DNA of 64,000 bases. Source: Sphingobacterium faecale (GTDB lineage: Bacteria; Bacteroidota; Bacteroidia; Sphingobacteriales; Sphingobacteriaceae). The notes below the pieces were generated by a model that searched no databases, was not told the DNA's origin, and saw only the letters and a program-made list of their open reading frames with translations. Position 1 is the first letter of the stretch. Each line of letters starts with the position of its first letter. Below are positions 17,664 to 26,025 of this stretch, piece after piece. The position numbers and the translations under genes were made by a program. Location: NCBI RefSeq assembly GCF_016746095.1, contig NZ_JAERTY010000009.1, positions 310,001 to 374,000 on the forward strand, in the 5' to 3' direction.

Positions 17664-18698
17664 ATGAAAACAATGAAAATGATTAAAACAGGGCTGGTGG
17701 CTTTGCTACTATCGACATCAGGTCTTGTCTTTGGGCAAACAGGACAGACCCCTCCCGGACCTATTAATCCCTTAGGTCCGCAAAATACAGGTACAGAAGG
17801 CACCACTACTCGAGGTAGTCTATTTGATCCCGTTATCGCAAATTTTGATAATGAGTTAACAAATGCGATACTATTTTACAACCCCGATCTAGCAAACTCT
17901 TTTAAATTAAAAGCGAGCAAAATAGAAGACGAAGCAAACGATAGAGGGTTGGATTTTACGAAGTATGTGTGGTCTGAAAGTACGGATGGCACAAATTACA
18001 CCGTTATAGCAGGACAAGAAACCATGACACTTAGTAAATCAGACTTGACTCCCGGCTATCACTACTACAAAGTCAAAGGGATCATTAACCCAGATAATGT
18101 TGACGAATCTTTGCTCTGTGATACCCAGGAAGAGACATTTGTGGTATTTGTATTACCTACGCTAAAAGTAACAACTAATGGAACTTCTACTAATACGACC
18201 ACTAATCCTTATGTATTCTGTGAAAACGAGGCAAATATTACTACTCCAGAAAATGGACAGGAAAAAGTAACCCTTACATCATCTGTTAGTTTTGATAACT
18301 ATACAGGCCTCCCCATTGTAGGTGATTTCGAAAAAACATATAGATGGTATGCGATAAAGAAAGGTACAAGTAATAATTATCCTGATGTGAGCAATATGCT
18401 TAAAGATCCTTCTCTAGCTACCGGAGCTCAAGCTATTCTTTTGGGGGAAGGGGTTTCGTTAAATCAAATAAATCCCCAAATTAACACATACGGCATTTAT
18501 AAAGTCTTTGTAGAGGTAGAGTACACAATTAAGGGTAGAAGTTTTGGTCTGCAACCGGATGACCCTAACAATCGTAACAGACCTCACGTAATTTATCGAG
18601 GTTGGTTTGGAGGAGATGATGTCGCTTCTGCTACAGAAATCACCGTCACCCCTGCTCCAGGTAAACCACACATCACTATTATAGAGGTAACTGACTAA
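17664..18698 (+). CDS. secreted PKD/Ig-like protein with PGKPH C-terminal motif
   Basis: A 344-residue exported protein, signal peptide to about LVFGQ, then a short Pro/Gly/Thr linker. Two PKD/Ig-like modules can be seen: about 65-165 (YVWSESTDGTNYTVI, HYYKVKGI, ending in a strand with a Cys) and about 170-330 (TYRWYAIKKGTSNNYP, YGIYKVFVEVEYTIKG). The tail is PGKPHITIIEVTD, matching the tail of the preceding protein residue for residue at PGKPH and TI although the DNA differs, so the motif is kept at protein level. Lies 26 bp after the first gene and 23 bp before the T9SS protein, so co-transcribed. Function unknown; likely a partner or polymerising unit of the neighbouring proteins. Confidence 0.55.
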   Translation: MKTMKMIKTGLVALLLSTSGLVFGQTGQTPPGPINPLGPQNTGTEGTTTRGSLFDPVIANFDNELTNAILFYNPDLANSFKLKASKIEDEANDRGLDFTKYVWSESTDGTNYTVIAGQETMTLSKSDLTPGYHYYKVKGIINPDNVDESLLCDTQEETFVVFVLPTLKVTTNGTSTNTTTNPYVFCENEANITTPENGQEKVTLTSSVSFDNYTGLPIVGDFEKTYRWYAIKKGTSNNYPDVSNMLKDPSLATGAQAILLGEGVSLNQINPQINTYGIYKVFVEVEYTIKGRSFGLQPDDPNNRNRPHVIYRGWFGGDDVASATEITVTPAPGKPHITIIEVTD

Positions 18699-18721
18699 TA
18701 ATACGTTACAACACTCAACAT

Positions 18722-19675
18722 ATGCATCGTCTGTCCTTAACCCTAAGCATTTTGGTGCTGCTATTATTAGCGGCACCAAGGAGCCTTATGGCCCAACAAG
18801 GACAGACCTTGCGTATTATAAAAGGCAAAAAGGTGACACTACGGGCGGATGCTACGCATGCTGTCTCGTTTATCTGGTTCAAAAATGGTGAACCCATAAA
18901 TGGCTCACACGATCAGCGTATCATTGTGACCGATGCAGCCACATACACCGTTATTGCCCTTGGGGATGGCTGTAGCTCCGACGTCTCCGACCCCGTAGAA
19001 ATCATTTTCGATCCCGATGCTGAGGAAAAACTAGTGGATATCGAGATCCGTAACCTTCCCGACAAGACGACTATATGGAAGGACGAATCTTTTAACCAAC
19101 AACTACTGGTACTTAACAACAGCAACAACACCGCCAATGACCTCATCGTCGAGTTTGAAATCCCCAATCAGCTAGCCTACGTGGATGCCATCTCCGAATC
19201 TGGCACCACCATTTCTTTCGACAACCAAAGCGGGCGATTAGTCTGGAAAATCGATGAGCTCAAAGCCCACGCAGCCCTCAGCCAATGGATACAACTAAAA
19301 GGAGTACAGACAGGCGAAGCAGTGACTATAGCCAAGGTCACCAGCAAAAAACAGGATAGCAACCTTGACAACAATCAATCACAAGCTTCCATCAAAATAG
19401 TCAATTTCTTTATCCCCAATGTTTTCACTCCGAATGGTGACGGCGACAACGACACTTTCTTCATCTTAGGTCTTGAACTTTTCAAAAATGCAGAACTAAG
19501 AGTCTTCAACCGGCTCGGAAATGAGGTGTACCGTGCTGACAATTACCGCAACGATTGGAATGGACAGGGATTAAATGATGGGACTTATTTTTATTATTTA
19601 AAATTCGAAGATGAAACCGGTCAAACGCACGTCAATAAAGGTTATGTAACCATACTTCGCAATCACTATTATTAA
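18722..19675 (+). CDS. T9SS type B sorting domain protein (gliding-motility-associated C-terminal domain)
   Basis: A 317-residue exported protein. After the signal peptide (to about LMAQQ) there is an Ig-like module (about 25-100, VSFIWFKNGEPINGS, GDGCSSDVSD), then a DUF11-like module (about 105-225, LLVLNNSNNTANDLIVEFEI, NLDNNQSQA), then the C-terminal type B sorting domain (about 230-317): NVFTPNGDGDNDTFF, LRVFNRLGNEVY, WNGQGLNDGTYFYYL. This tail directs export by the type IX secretion system and surface attachment. It is the last gene of the operon and looks richer in G+C than the two before it. It may anchor or cap the two PGKPH proteins at the surface; that is inference. Confidence 0.85.
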   Translation: MHRLSLTLSILVLLLLAAPRSLMAQQGQTLRIIKGKKVTLRADATHAVSFIWFKNGEPINGSHDQRIIVTDAATYTVIALGDGCSSDVSDPVEIIFDPDAEEKLVDIEIRNLPDKTTIWKDESFNQQLLVLNNSNNTANDLIVEFEIPNQLAYVDAISESGTTISFDNQSGRLVWKIDELKAHAALSQWIQLKGVQTGEAVTIAKVTSKKQDSNLDNNQSQASIKIVNFFIPNVFTPNGDGDNDTFFILGLELFKNAELRVFNRLGNEVYRADNYRNDWNGQGLNDGTYFYYLKFEDETGQTHVNKGYVTILRNHYY

Positions 19676-19942
19676 CCTCCCTAAGCCCCCACTTGCGTCG
19701 AACTATCGTCGCACGGTGTACTGAATTTCACCCCACACCAACGTCTTAGTAATATTATCTATCGACTCGCAGAGACAGAACTCATATGGCATGTCACGTC
19801 CCACTGAACCAAAGGACAGCCCCCCACCCTCCACTGGTTCTTTTTGTCTCAACCTGTGTCCCGTATACATCCACGCTAAACACACGAAAAAGGCCTCGGT
19901 GGAAATTCCAACGAGGCCTTTTTAAAAACTGTTAGCAACAAA
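19676..19942. other. intergenic region between convergent transcripts
   Basis: Apart from the shared hairpin terminator at 19886-19925, I see no gene, repeat or RNA in this 267 bp stretch. Confidence 0.6.
19886..19925. terminator. bidirectional terminator
   Basis: AAAAAGGCCTCG ... CGAGGCCTTTTT perfect 12 bp stem, A run on one side and T run on the other, placed between the T9SS operon and pgi, so it can serve both strands. Confidence 0.85.
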
Positions 19943-21592
19943 TTAAACTCTCCAACGCTTATACTGGTTAATCAATCCGTTGGTCGAACTATCATGGCTA
20001 TTGACCTGTTCTTCTGACTTCAATTCCGGCAAGATTGTATTAGCAAGCTGCTTGCCCAATTCAACGCCCCATTGATCAAAACTATAAATATTCCAAATAA
20101 TCCCCTGAACAAAAATCTTGTGTTCGTAAAGTGCAATCAGCGTTCCTAAAGAACGCGGTGTAATCTTCTTCAACAGAAAAGAATTAGTCGGTCTATTTCC
20201 CTCAAAAATCTTATAGCTCTTTAAAGCATCTATATCCGATTTACTTTTCCCGGACTTTTCGAGTTCCGCAAAAACCTCGTCTTCCGTCTTTCCATTCATC
20301 AATGCTTCCGTCTGCGCGAAAAAATTGGATAGAAGCAACTGGTGGTGATTACCTATCGGATTATGTGAAACTGCAGGCGCTATAAAATCACAAGGAATCA
20401 ACTTTGTACCCTGATGTATTAGTTGATAAAAAGCATGCTGACCGTTGGTACCAGGTTCACCCCAGATAATAGGGCCCGTCTGGTAATCAACCCGATCGCC
20501 ATTACGATCGACGTACTTACCGTTGCTCTCCATATCACCCTGTTGGAAGTAAGCCGCAAAGCGGTGCAGATATTGATCATAAGGAAGTATAGCGTGGCTT
20601 TCGGCATCAAAAAAGTTATTATACCAAACTCCCAAAAGTCCTAAGACAACCGGAATATTCCGTTCAAATTCAGTGTTTTTAAAATGTTCGTCAGCTACAT
20701 AGGCTCCCTCCAAAAGTTGCTCAAAATTTTCGTAACCTATTCCCAGTGCAATTGACAACCCAATAGCAGACCATAACGAATAACGACCCCCGACCCAATC
20801 CCAGAACTCAAACATATTGGCCGTATCAATACCAAACGCAGCTACTCCCGATAAATTGGTGCTCAGTGCTGCAAAGTGCTTAGCCACATCCTCTTGTTTC
20901 GCCCCTGATTGCAGGAACCACTCTTTGGCAGACATCGCATTGGCCATAGTCTCTTGTGTGGTAAATGTTTTGGAAGCAATCAAGAATAAGGTTGTCTCCG
21001 GATTCAATCCCTTCAAAGTCTCTGCCATATGCGTACCGTCAACATTAGAAACAAAATGCATATTAAGCCTTGTTTTATAAGACTTTAAAGCCTCTGTCAC
21101 CATCACAGGTCCTAGATCAGACCCTCCAATACCAATATTAACTACATCCGTGATCTTTAGTCCTGTATATCCACGCCATTCTCCAGAGAGGATTCTATCG
21201 GTAAAATCCTTCATATGAGCTAATACCGATCTCACTTTCGGCATCACATCCTCGCCTTCCACCAAAACAGGGTTTTCAGATTGGTTCCGCAACGCTGTGT
21301 GCAATACTTCACGACCTTCTGTTACGTTGATTTTTTCTCCACTAAACATAGCCTTGATTGCATCCTCTAGCTTACACTCTTTTGCCAACTGCACCAACAA
21401 AGCCATTGTACGCTCGTCTATTCTATTCTTAGAATAGTCTAAAAGAATATCTTCCAAGCGGAGAGAGAATTTTTCGAACCGAGCAGGATCGGACGCAAAA
21501 AGGTCTTTCAACGTATGGTCATTAATAGAGACAAAATGATCCGCGAGGTATTTGTACGCTTGAGTTTCGGTAAAGTTGATTTTTGGCAACAT
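19943..21592 (-). CDS. pgi: glucose-6-phosphate isomerase
   Basis: A 549-residue cytoplasmic glycolytic enzyme interconverting glucose-6-phosphate and fructose-6-phosphate. Family signatures are intact: NIGIGGSDLGPVM for phosphate binding, HFVSNVDGTH, LIASKTFTTQET, VGGRYSLWSAIGLS, and near the C-terminus SFDQWGVELGK with the catalytic lysine. Full length for the long (E. coli-like) form. Monocistronic: its own promoter lies 25 nt before the ATG and a terminator hairpin follows the stop. Divergent from prfB. Confidence 0.97.
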   Translation of the reverse strand: MLPKINFTETQAYKYLADHFVSINDHTLKDLFASDPARFEKFSLRLEDILLDYSKNRIDERTMALLVQLAKECKLEDAIKAMFSGEKINVTEGREVLHTALRNQSENPVLVEGEDVMPKVRSVLAHMKDFTDRILSGEWRGYTGLKITDVVNIGIGGSDLGPVMVTEALKSYKTRLNMHFVSNVDGTHMAETLKGLNPETTLFLIASKTFTTQETMANAMSAKEWFLQSGAKQEDVAKHFAALSTNLSGVAAFGIDTANMFEFWDWVGGRYSLWSAIGLSIALGIGYENFEQLLEGAYVADEHFKNTEFERNIPVVLGLLGVWYNNFFDAESHAILPYDQYLHRFAAYFQQGDMESNGKYVDRNGDRVDYQTGPIIWGEPGTNGQHAFYQLIHQGTKLIPCDFIAPAVSHNPIGNHHQLLLSNFFAQTEALMNGKTEDEVFAELEKSGKSKSDIDALKSYKIFEGNRPTNSFLLKKITPRSLGTLIALYEHKIFVQGIIWNIYSFDQWGVELGKQLANTILPELKSEEQVNSHDSSTNGLINQYKRWRV

Positions 21593-21617
21593 AAGAATGC
21601 TATTTTTTTGCTACGAT

Positions 21618-21650
21618 CAAACTTAGATAAAATGCTTGATATTTGCCAAT
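21618..21650 (-). promoter_or_regulatory. promoter of pgi
   Basis: On the minus strand ATTG (21650-21647), 21 nt, TAAGTTTG (21625-21618), 25 nt before the ATG. The box is part of an 18-mer (21619-21636) that recurs before the SpoIIM-like gene at 57754-57771. Confidence 0.6.
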
Positions 21651-21663
21651 ATTTTTCCGGTTT

Positions 21664-21695
21664 TGCAAATCTGCGAATCTGCGAATTCGCAAACT
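21664..21695. repeat. degenerate octamer tandem repeat
   Basis: Four 8-nt units: TGCAAATC, TGCGAATC, TGCGAATT, CGCAAACT, in the pgi-prfB divergent region, just before the prfB -7 box. The same unit recurs at 58632-58655. Confidence 0.7.
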
Positions 21696-21700
21696 TTGCT

Positions 21701-21708
21701 TACCTTTG
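21701..21708 (+). promoter_or_regulatory. -7 box of prfB
   Basis: TACCTTTG matches TAnnTTTG and ends 5 nt before the ATG at 21714. No TTTG at -33; that position is occupied by the octamer repeat. Confidence 0.45.
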
Positions 21709-21713
21709 AAACT

Positions 21714-22797
21714 ATGACCAAAGAACAAATTCAGGACTTGAGGGATAGAGTAACTTCCCTGAGGAGGCATCTTTGACATCGATGTCAAAAAAGCAGAGAT
21801 AGCAAGCGCTACAGAAACCACATTACAGCCCACTTTTTGGGATCATCCCAAGGAGGCGGAGAAGGTGCTTCATGGCATTAAAAACCTAAAAGTATGGACC
21901 GAACACTTTGACCAGGTCATGGCCTCGGTAGAGGATCTTGGAATCATGTTTGAATTCTTTCAGGCGGGCGATGCTAGTGAACAAGACGCACAAGAGCAAT
22001 ATGAAATCGCACTAAACAACGTCGAAGAGCTAGAGTTTAAAAATATGCTAAGTGCTGAAGAGGATCAATTAGACGCCATACTACAGATTACTGCAGGAGC
22101 CGGTGGAACGGAGTCCTGTGACTGGGCTTCCATGTTGATGCGTATGTATATTATGTGGGGAGAAAAACATGGCTGTAAAGTAACGGAGCAGGACCATCAG
22201 GAAGGCGATGTAGCCGGAATAAAAACAGTCACATTACAATTCTCTGGTAATTTTGCCTATGGTTACCTAAAAGGAGAAAATGGAGTACACCGATTGGTAC
22301 GTATTTCCCCTTTTGACTCCAATGCTAAACGACACACCTCATTTGCTTCGGTTTATGTCTATCCACTCGTTGATGATAACATCGAAATCGATATCAAAGA
22401 CTCTGAAATAGAATGGGATACTTTCCGTGCTGGCGGCGCCGGAGGGCAGAATGTAAACAAAGTCGAAACAGCTGTACGACTCCATCACAAGCCCACTGGA
22501 ATCATTATTAAAAATCAGGAATCAAGGTCTCAGCTTCAAAACAAAGAGAACGCATTTCGATTATTGAAATCACAGCTGTATGAAATTGAGATGCGAAAAC
22601 GTCAAGAAGCCACAGCTGCGATCGAAGGTTCTAAGAAAAAAATAGAATGGGGATCGCAGATACGCAACTATGTGCTGCATCCGTATAAACTGATCAAAGA
22701 CTTACGCACCAATACAGAAACGTCCAATACACAGGCTGTACTGGATGGCGATCTTGATGAATTCCTAAAAGCTTACTTAATGGAATTTGGAGGATAA
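21714..22797 (+). CDS. prfB: peptide chain release factor 2 with programmed +1 frameshift
   Basis: RF2 releases peptides at UGA and UAA. The zero frame starts at ATG 21714, runs 20 codons and stops at TGA 21774-21776 in the sequence CTT-TGA-C. An SD-like AGGAGG (21762-21767) lies three bases before the CTT slippery codon, exactly the classical arrangement. Shifting +1 at CTT continues with GAC at 21775 and gives a full protein of about 360 residues. The GGQ motif is present (AGGAGGQNVNKVET), as are the decoding domain and the usual C-terminal helix (EFLKAYLMEFGG). When RF2 is scarce the ribosome pauses at UGA and shifts, so the factor controls its own level. Convergent with dcd, 15 bp away. 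Confidence 0.95.
21762..21777 (+). promoter_or_regulatory. prfB: RF2 autoregulatory +1 frameshift site
   Basis: AGGAGG-CAT-CTT-TGA-C: internal SD-like sequence, spacer, slippery leucine codon, in-frame UGA and following C. All elements of the conserved prfB site are present. Confidence 0.95.
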
Positions 22798-22812
22798 AGA
22801 TAAGGAAGGATG

Positions 22813-23349
22813 CTAAAAAGCATTCTTCCACATCATACTCTCTACAGGACGAATTGTCTTATTATTATATTTAGCATTGCCCTTACTATTATAGAACGTC
22901 TCGATATCTCCTTCGACGACAAAATAGATCAGCTGGCCGATAGGCATTCCAGCATACACGCGTACGGACTGAGCAACAGATATTTCTAAGGTCCATGTGT
23001 TACAGAATCCAACATCTCCCTTTCCCGCTGTAGCATGTATATCGATACCTAGACGCCCCGTGCTTGACTTACCTTCTAAAAAAGGAACATGTCTATGTGT
23101 TTCTGTATACTCCATCGTAACACCCAAGTATAGTGTTCCTGGCTCTAAAACATACCCTTCCTCCGGGATCTCGAAATGAACAATCTCGTTATGCTTTTTG
23201 GCATCCAACACCCCATCCTTATAAGTCGCCAAATACTTCCCCAAGTGCACATCATACGAGTTTGTACCTAAGCATTTACGATCAAAAGGCTCGATCACAA
23301 TCGACCCATTCTCGATCTCCTCTAATATTCTTTTATCCGATAATATCAT
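22813..23349 (-). CDS. dcd: dCTP deaminase
   Basis: A 178-residue trimeric enzyme of the dUTPase superfamily converting dCTP to dUTP and ammonia for dTTP synthesis. Visible motifs: NSYDVHLGKYL near residue 30, LEGKSSTGRLGIDIHATAGKG (the Ser/Arg substrate loop), VGFCNTWTLEISV with the catalytic glutamate, and YAGMPIGQLIYF. Length is normal for the monofunctional enzyme. It has a promoter-like sequence about 40 nt upstream and converges on prfB. A bifunctional dCTP deaminase/dUTPase is less likely but not excluded by sequence reading alone. Confidence 0.93.
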   Translation of the reverse strand: MILSDKRILEEIENGSIVIEPFDRKCLGTNSYDVHLGKYLATYKDGVLDAKKHNEIVHFEIPEEGYVLEPGTLYLGVTMEYTETHRHVPFLEGKSSTGRLGIDIHATAGKGDVGFCNTWTLEISVAQSVRVYAGMPIGQLIYFVVEGDIETFYNSKGNAKYNNKTIRPVESMMWKNAF

Positions 23350-23387
23350 ATAGAATTGTCAAACAGTCAGGATTACCGACTGAACAC

Positions 23388-23419
23388 CAAAAATACGGTA
23401 TTGCCTGAGATCTAGCAAG
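23388..23419 (-). promoter_or_regulatory. promoter of dcd
   Basis: Minus strand CTTG (23419-23416), 20 nt, TATTTTTG (23395-23388), 38 nt before the ATG. Confidence 0.5.
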
Positions 23420-23482
23420 TTTTTTAAAATTTACTCTAGATTAAGTGATATCACGTGTTTGTTGGTTTTAAGTCGTAACTTT

Positions 23483-23514
23483 TTTGCCTTTTTACTTTTT
23501 ACTTTTTACTTTTG
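23483..23514 (+). promoter_or_regulatory. promoter of phosphopantetheinyl transferase gene
   Basis: TTTG (23483-23486), 20 nt, TACTTTTG (23507-23514): both boxes match the Bacteroidetes consensus. The box ends 4 nt before the ATG at 23519, predicting a leaderless mRNA. The spacer consists of a heptamer tandem repeat. Confidence 0.7.
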
Positions 23515-23515
23515 A
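23488..23515. repeat. heptamer tandem repeat inside a promoter spacer
   Basis: Three copies of CTTTTTA (23488-23508) and one degenerate copy CTTTTGA (23509-23515), which forms the -7 box itself. A change of one copy would alter box spacing by 7 nt. Confidence 0.8.
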
Positions 23516-23518
23516 CAC

Positions 23519-24157
23519 ATGGCTTTAGTATATCTCCGTGAATTAGATAGTGCAACAAAGTTTGCAATATGGAAGATTGAAGAATCGGCTGAGGAGCTAT
23601 TGAGCAAGCTACAGTTGGATGCCGATGAACAGGCTCGTCTTCGTAATTTAAGTAAAGGGAAAAGGACACTACACTGGTTAGCTACACGCGTCTTATTGCG
23701 CTACCTTTTACAAACTAATGAATACATTCACTGTCCCTCCGATATAAACGGTAAACCTTACCTACCAGACTATCCGTATAAGATCTCGCTGACACATTCC
23801 TTTGACTATGCGGGCGTCATGTTAACTACTAAAGGGGAATGTGGCATGGACCTCGAAATTGTAAAAGACAAGGTTCTCCGTATAAAGGAAAAGTTTTTAA
23901 AACCCAACGAACTAGCCTTCATCAACCCTGAACAGGAAATCTTACAACTATATGCATGTTGGTGTGCAAAAGAAGCTGTTTATAAACTACAGGGCAACAA
24001 AGGTGTATCCTTCCTACACGATATGACCATTCATCCCTTCAACTACAAAGCTCAAGGAGTAATGATCCTTGACCTGCATAAAGATGGCAAAAGCTCATCT
24101 TTTCAGGTATATTACGAGCAGTTTCAGAACTATATGTTGGGTTACGCTGTAGGATAG
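23519..24157 (+). CDS. 4'-phosphopantetheinyl transferase (Sfp/AcpT type)
   Basis: A 212-residue enzyme that moves the phosphopantetheine arm of CoA to a serine of carrier proteins. The metal and CoA-binding signatures are visible: GMDLEIV (Asp111/Glu113) and WCAKEAVYKLQG (148 onward, Lys151/Glu152), plus the basic RLRNLSKGKRTLHWLATR region near residues 40-57. Length and motif spacing fit the larger Sfp-like class rather than the 120-residue AcpS. The target carrier protein is not in the window; fatty acid ACP is the default. The gene converges on the AI-2E-type permease with only 2 bp between the stops and no terminator, so the transcripts probably overlap. Confidence 0.9.
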   Translation: MALVYLRELDSATKFAIWKIEESAEELLSKLQLDADEQARLRNLSKGKRTLHWLATRVLLRYLLQTNEYIHCPSDINGKPYLPDYPYKISLTHSFDYAGVMLTTKGECGMDLEIVKDKVLRIKEKFLKPNELAFINPEQEILQLYACWCAKEAVYKLQGNKGVSFLHDMTIHPFNYKAQGVMILDLHKDGKSSSFQVYYEQFQNYMLGYAVG

Positions 24158-24159
24158 AA

Positions 24160-25209
24160 CTAATCTAATCTTTCTTCAAGCATCTTTTTCTGTAGGGACA
24201 GTCGCTTATTCGCCTTATATATTCTTACAGCAATTAGAAAATAGGCCAATAGTAAAGGTCCATAGACCAAGCCCATAATGCCAAACAAAGGAATACCAAT
24301 AATAACTCCCACGATTGTAATAATAGGATGAATATCGCCTACTTTTTTAGCGATAACTAGGCGTAATACATTATCGATATTAATAACCAATCCAAAGCCC
24401 CATATTAACAAACCGACACCTTGCCAGGTCGCTCCTTGCGATAGCAGAATAACAGCAGCGGGGACAAAGATCAGGGGCGGCCCCAATAGCGGTATAAACG
24501 AGAGAATAGTACAGATTACCCCCCAAAACAAACCATCTTTAACACCAAAAATATAAAAACCTATGGCTAGACAAATCCCCTGTACAATAGCGATAAAGGT
24601 TTGACCTATGATATTAGAATACGTAATGTTCTTTAGCTCTTCTCCAAATACCGTTGCATTCGCATCATCAAATGGAAGATAATGTATTAAACTACTCTCA
24701 AACCCTTTGTAATTAACAAACAAGAAATAAAGTAAGAAATACATGACTGAGATCTCTAAAAAAGCATTGGCGGCTCCTCCTATAATAGCAGTCAACATCC
24801 CTCCAAAATAGGCAGCACTCGCTTGAATCTGCTCTTTCAGAAAATCTGGCTTACCAAACTTATCTCCTGCAAATGTATTAATCGCATTGATAATATCATT
24901 GATCCATGCTGGATTCCGTTGCAACTCTAAAGCTTTATTGACCAACATAGTCCCAATACCAACAAAGGGAAGCACAATAATAAATATAGATATCACGATA
25001 ACTACGACAGAAGATAATGCCTTTGGCCACTTCCAGCGCTCAATCAAAAATATATTCAGGTTACGAAACAAGGTATACATGACCATAGTGCCCAATATAG
25101 CACCAAAAATACCTTTCATTGCATATAGGATCACTGCCCCCAACACGAGTATAATTATCAAAATGATAATATTTCGCTCTTTTTGCGAAAAAACGTCTTT
25201 ACCAATCAT
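24160..25209 (-). CDS. AI-2E family membrane permease
   Basis: A 349-residue integral membrane protein with about eight hydrophobic segments, starting with NIIILIIILVLGAVILYAM and including the family-typical pattern of a paired N-terminal hairpin, a long soluble stretch (about 95-140), and later GLFWGVICTILSFIPLLGPPL followed by GIPLFGIMGLVYGPLLLAYFL. The family (PerM/TqsA-like) has been linked to autoinducer-2 export and to Na+/H+ exchange; which one applies here cannot be told. It lies 35 bp after the enoyl-CoA hydratase gene on the same strand, so probably co-transcribed with it and with the DUF5686 gene. Confidence 0.88.
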   Translation of the reverse strand: MIGKDVFSQKERNIIILIIILVLGAVILYAMKGIFGAILGTMVMYTLFRNLNIFLIERWKWPKALSSVVVIVISIFIIVLPFVGIGTMLVNKALELQRNPAWINDIINAINTFAGDKFGKPDFLKEQIQASAAYFGGMLTAIIGGAANAFLEISVMYFLLYFLFVNYKGFESSLIHYLPFDDANATVFGEELKNITYSNIIGQTFIAIVQGICLAIGFYIFGVKDGLFWGVICTILSFIPLLGPPLIFVPAAVILLSQGATWQGVGLLIWGFGLVINIDNVLRLVIAKKVGDIHPIITIVGVIIGIPLFGIMGLVYGPLLLAYFLIAVRIYKANKRLSLQKKMLEERLD

Positions 25210-25244
25210 ATTTTAGTTAATTTCTTCCAACGATAACAATCCAT

Positions 25245-26021
25245 CTAGAAGTTAGGTTTTCTTTTCTCTAAAAATGCTTGAATCCCTTCTTTCGCCTCAT
25301 CGGTATCGAAAGACGCACCAAAAAGAGAAATTTCTTGTTGAAAACCTGTTTTTGGTTCCAAAAAACCTGTATTTACAGCTTCGATTACTTTCGCGAGTGC
25401 TTTTGGTGAACGTAAATACATGCGCTCCAATAAGGTAAGACACTTTTTCAAAAGTTCTGTTTCTTCCACCACATAATTAACCAAGCCATAACTCAATGCT
25501 TCTTCGGCACCAATCATGTCTCCGGTCATAATCATTTCAAAGGCTCTTCCTCTACCAATCAGCTGAGGGAGCCGTTGTGTCCCTCCATATCCCGGAATCA
25601 ATCCCAAAGACACTTCAGGCAATCCCAATTTAGCGTTCGTACTAGCAATACGAATATGAGCAGCAAGGGCTAACTCAAGTCCACCGCCCAGAGCAAAGCC
25701 ATTAATTCCTGCTATAATCGGTTTTGGGCAGTTCGCTATCTTATCCATTACACCGTTTTGTCCTCTTGCAGCCAACTGAGCGGCCTCTGTTCCATCCATT
25801 CCGACAAACTCTTGTATATCCGCACCTGCGACAAAGGCTTTACCTCCTGCTCCTGTAAGTATCATACCACGCACCGTAGTATCTACTATTAGAAGACCCA
25901 ACACACGGCTTAAGTCCCAAAGCGTCTCTGCATTAAGAGCGTTCAACTTCGACTCTCTATTTATGGTGATGATTGCTGTACTTCCAACCCGCTCCACCAA
26001 AAGTGTATTATACGTATCCAT
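25245..26021 (-). CDS. enoyl-CoA hydratase/isomerase family protein
   Basis: A 258-residue crotonase-fold enzyme. The oxyanion-hole and active-site motifs are intact: AGGKAFVAGADIQEF and NGFALGGGLELALA, and the catalytic glutamate region LPEVSLGLIPGYGGTQRLP. This pattern fits short-chain enoyl-CoA or 3-hydroxybutyryl-CoA dehydratases. I use ATG at 26021 (MDTYNTLLVE) rather than 26036, because the longer form would overlap the upstream gene and the shorter one begins where the family normally does. Four bp after the DUF5686 gene. The exact acyl-CoA substrate is uncertain. Confidence 0.88.
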   Translation of the reverse strand: MDTYNTLLVERVGSTAIITINRESKLNALNAETLWDLSRVLGLLIVDTTVRGMILTGAGGKAFVAGADIQEFVGMDGTEAAQLAARGQNGVMDKIANCPKPIIAGINGFALGGGLELALAAHIRIASTNAKLGLPEVSLGLIPGYGGTQRLPQLIGRGRAFEMIMTGDMIGAEEALSYGLVNYVVEETELLKKCLTLLERMYLRSPKALAKVIEAVNTGFLEPKTGFQQEISLFGASFDTDEAKEGIQAFLEKRKPNF

Positions 26022-26025
26022 AAAG

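Noticed and set aside
21714..21776. Short ORF with stop before the RF2 frame, looking like a broken gene
   Set aside because: The stop is in the canonical AGGAGG-n3-CTT-TGA-C site; this is programmed frameshifting, not damage.
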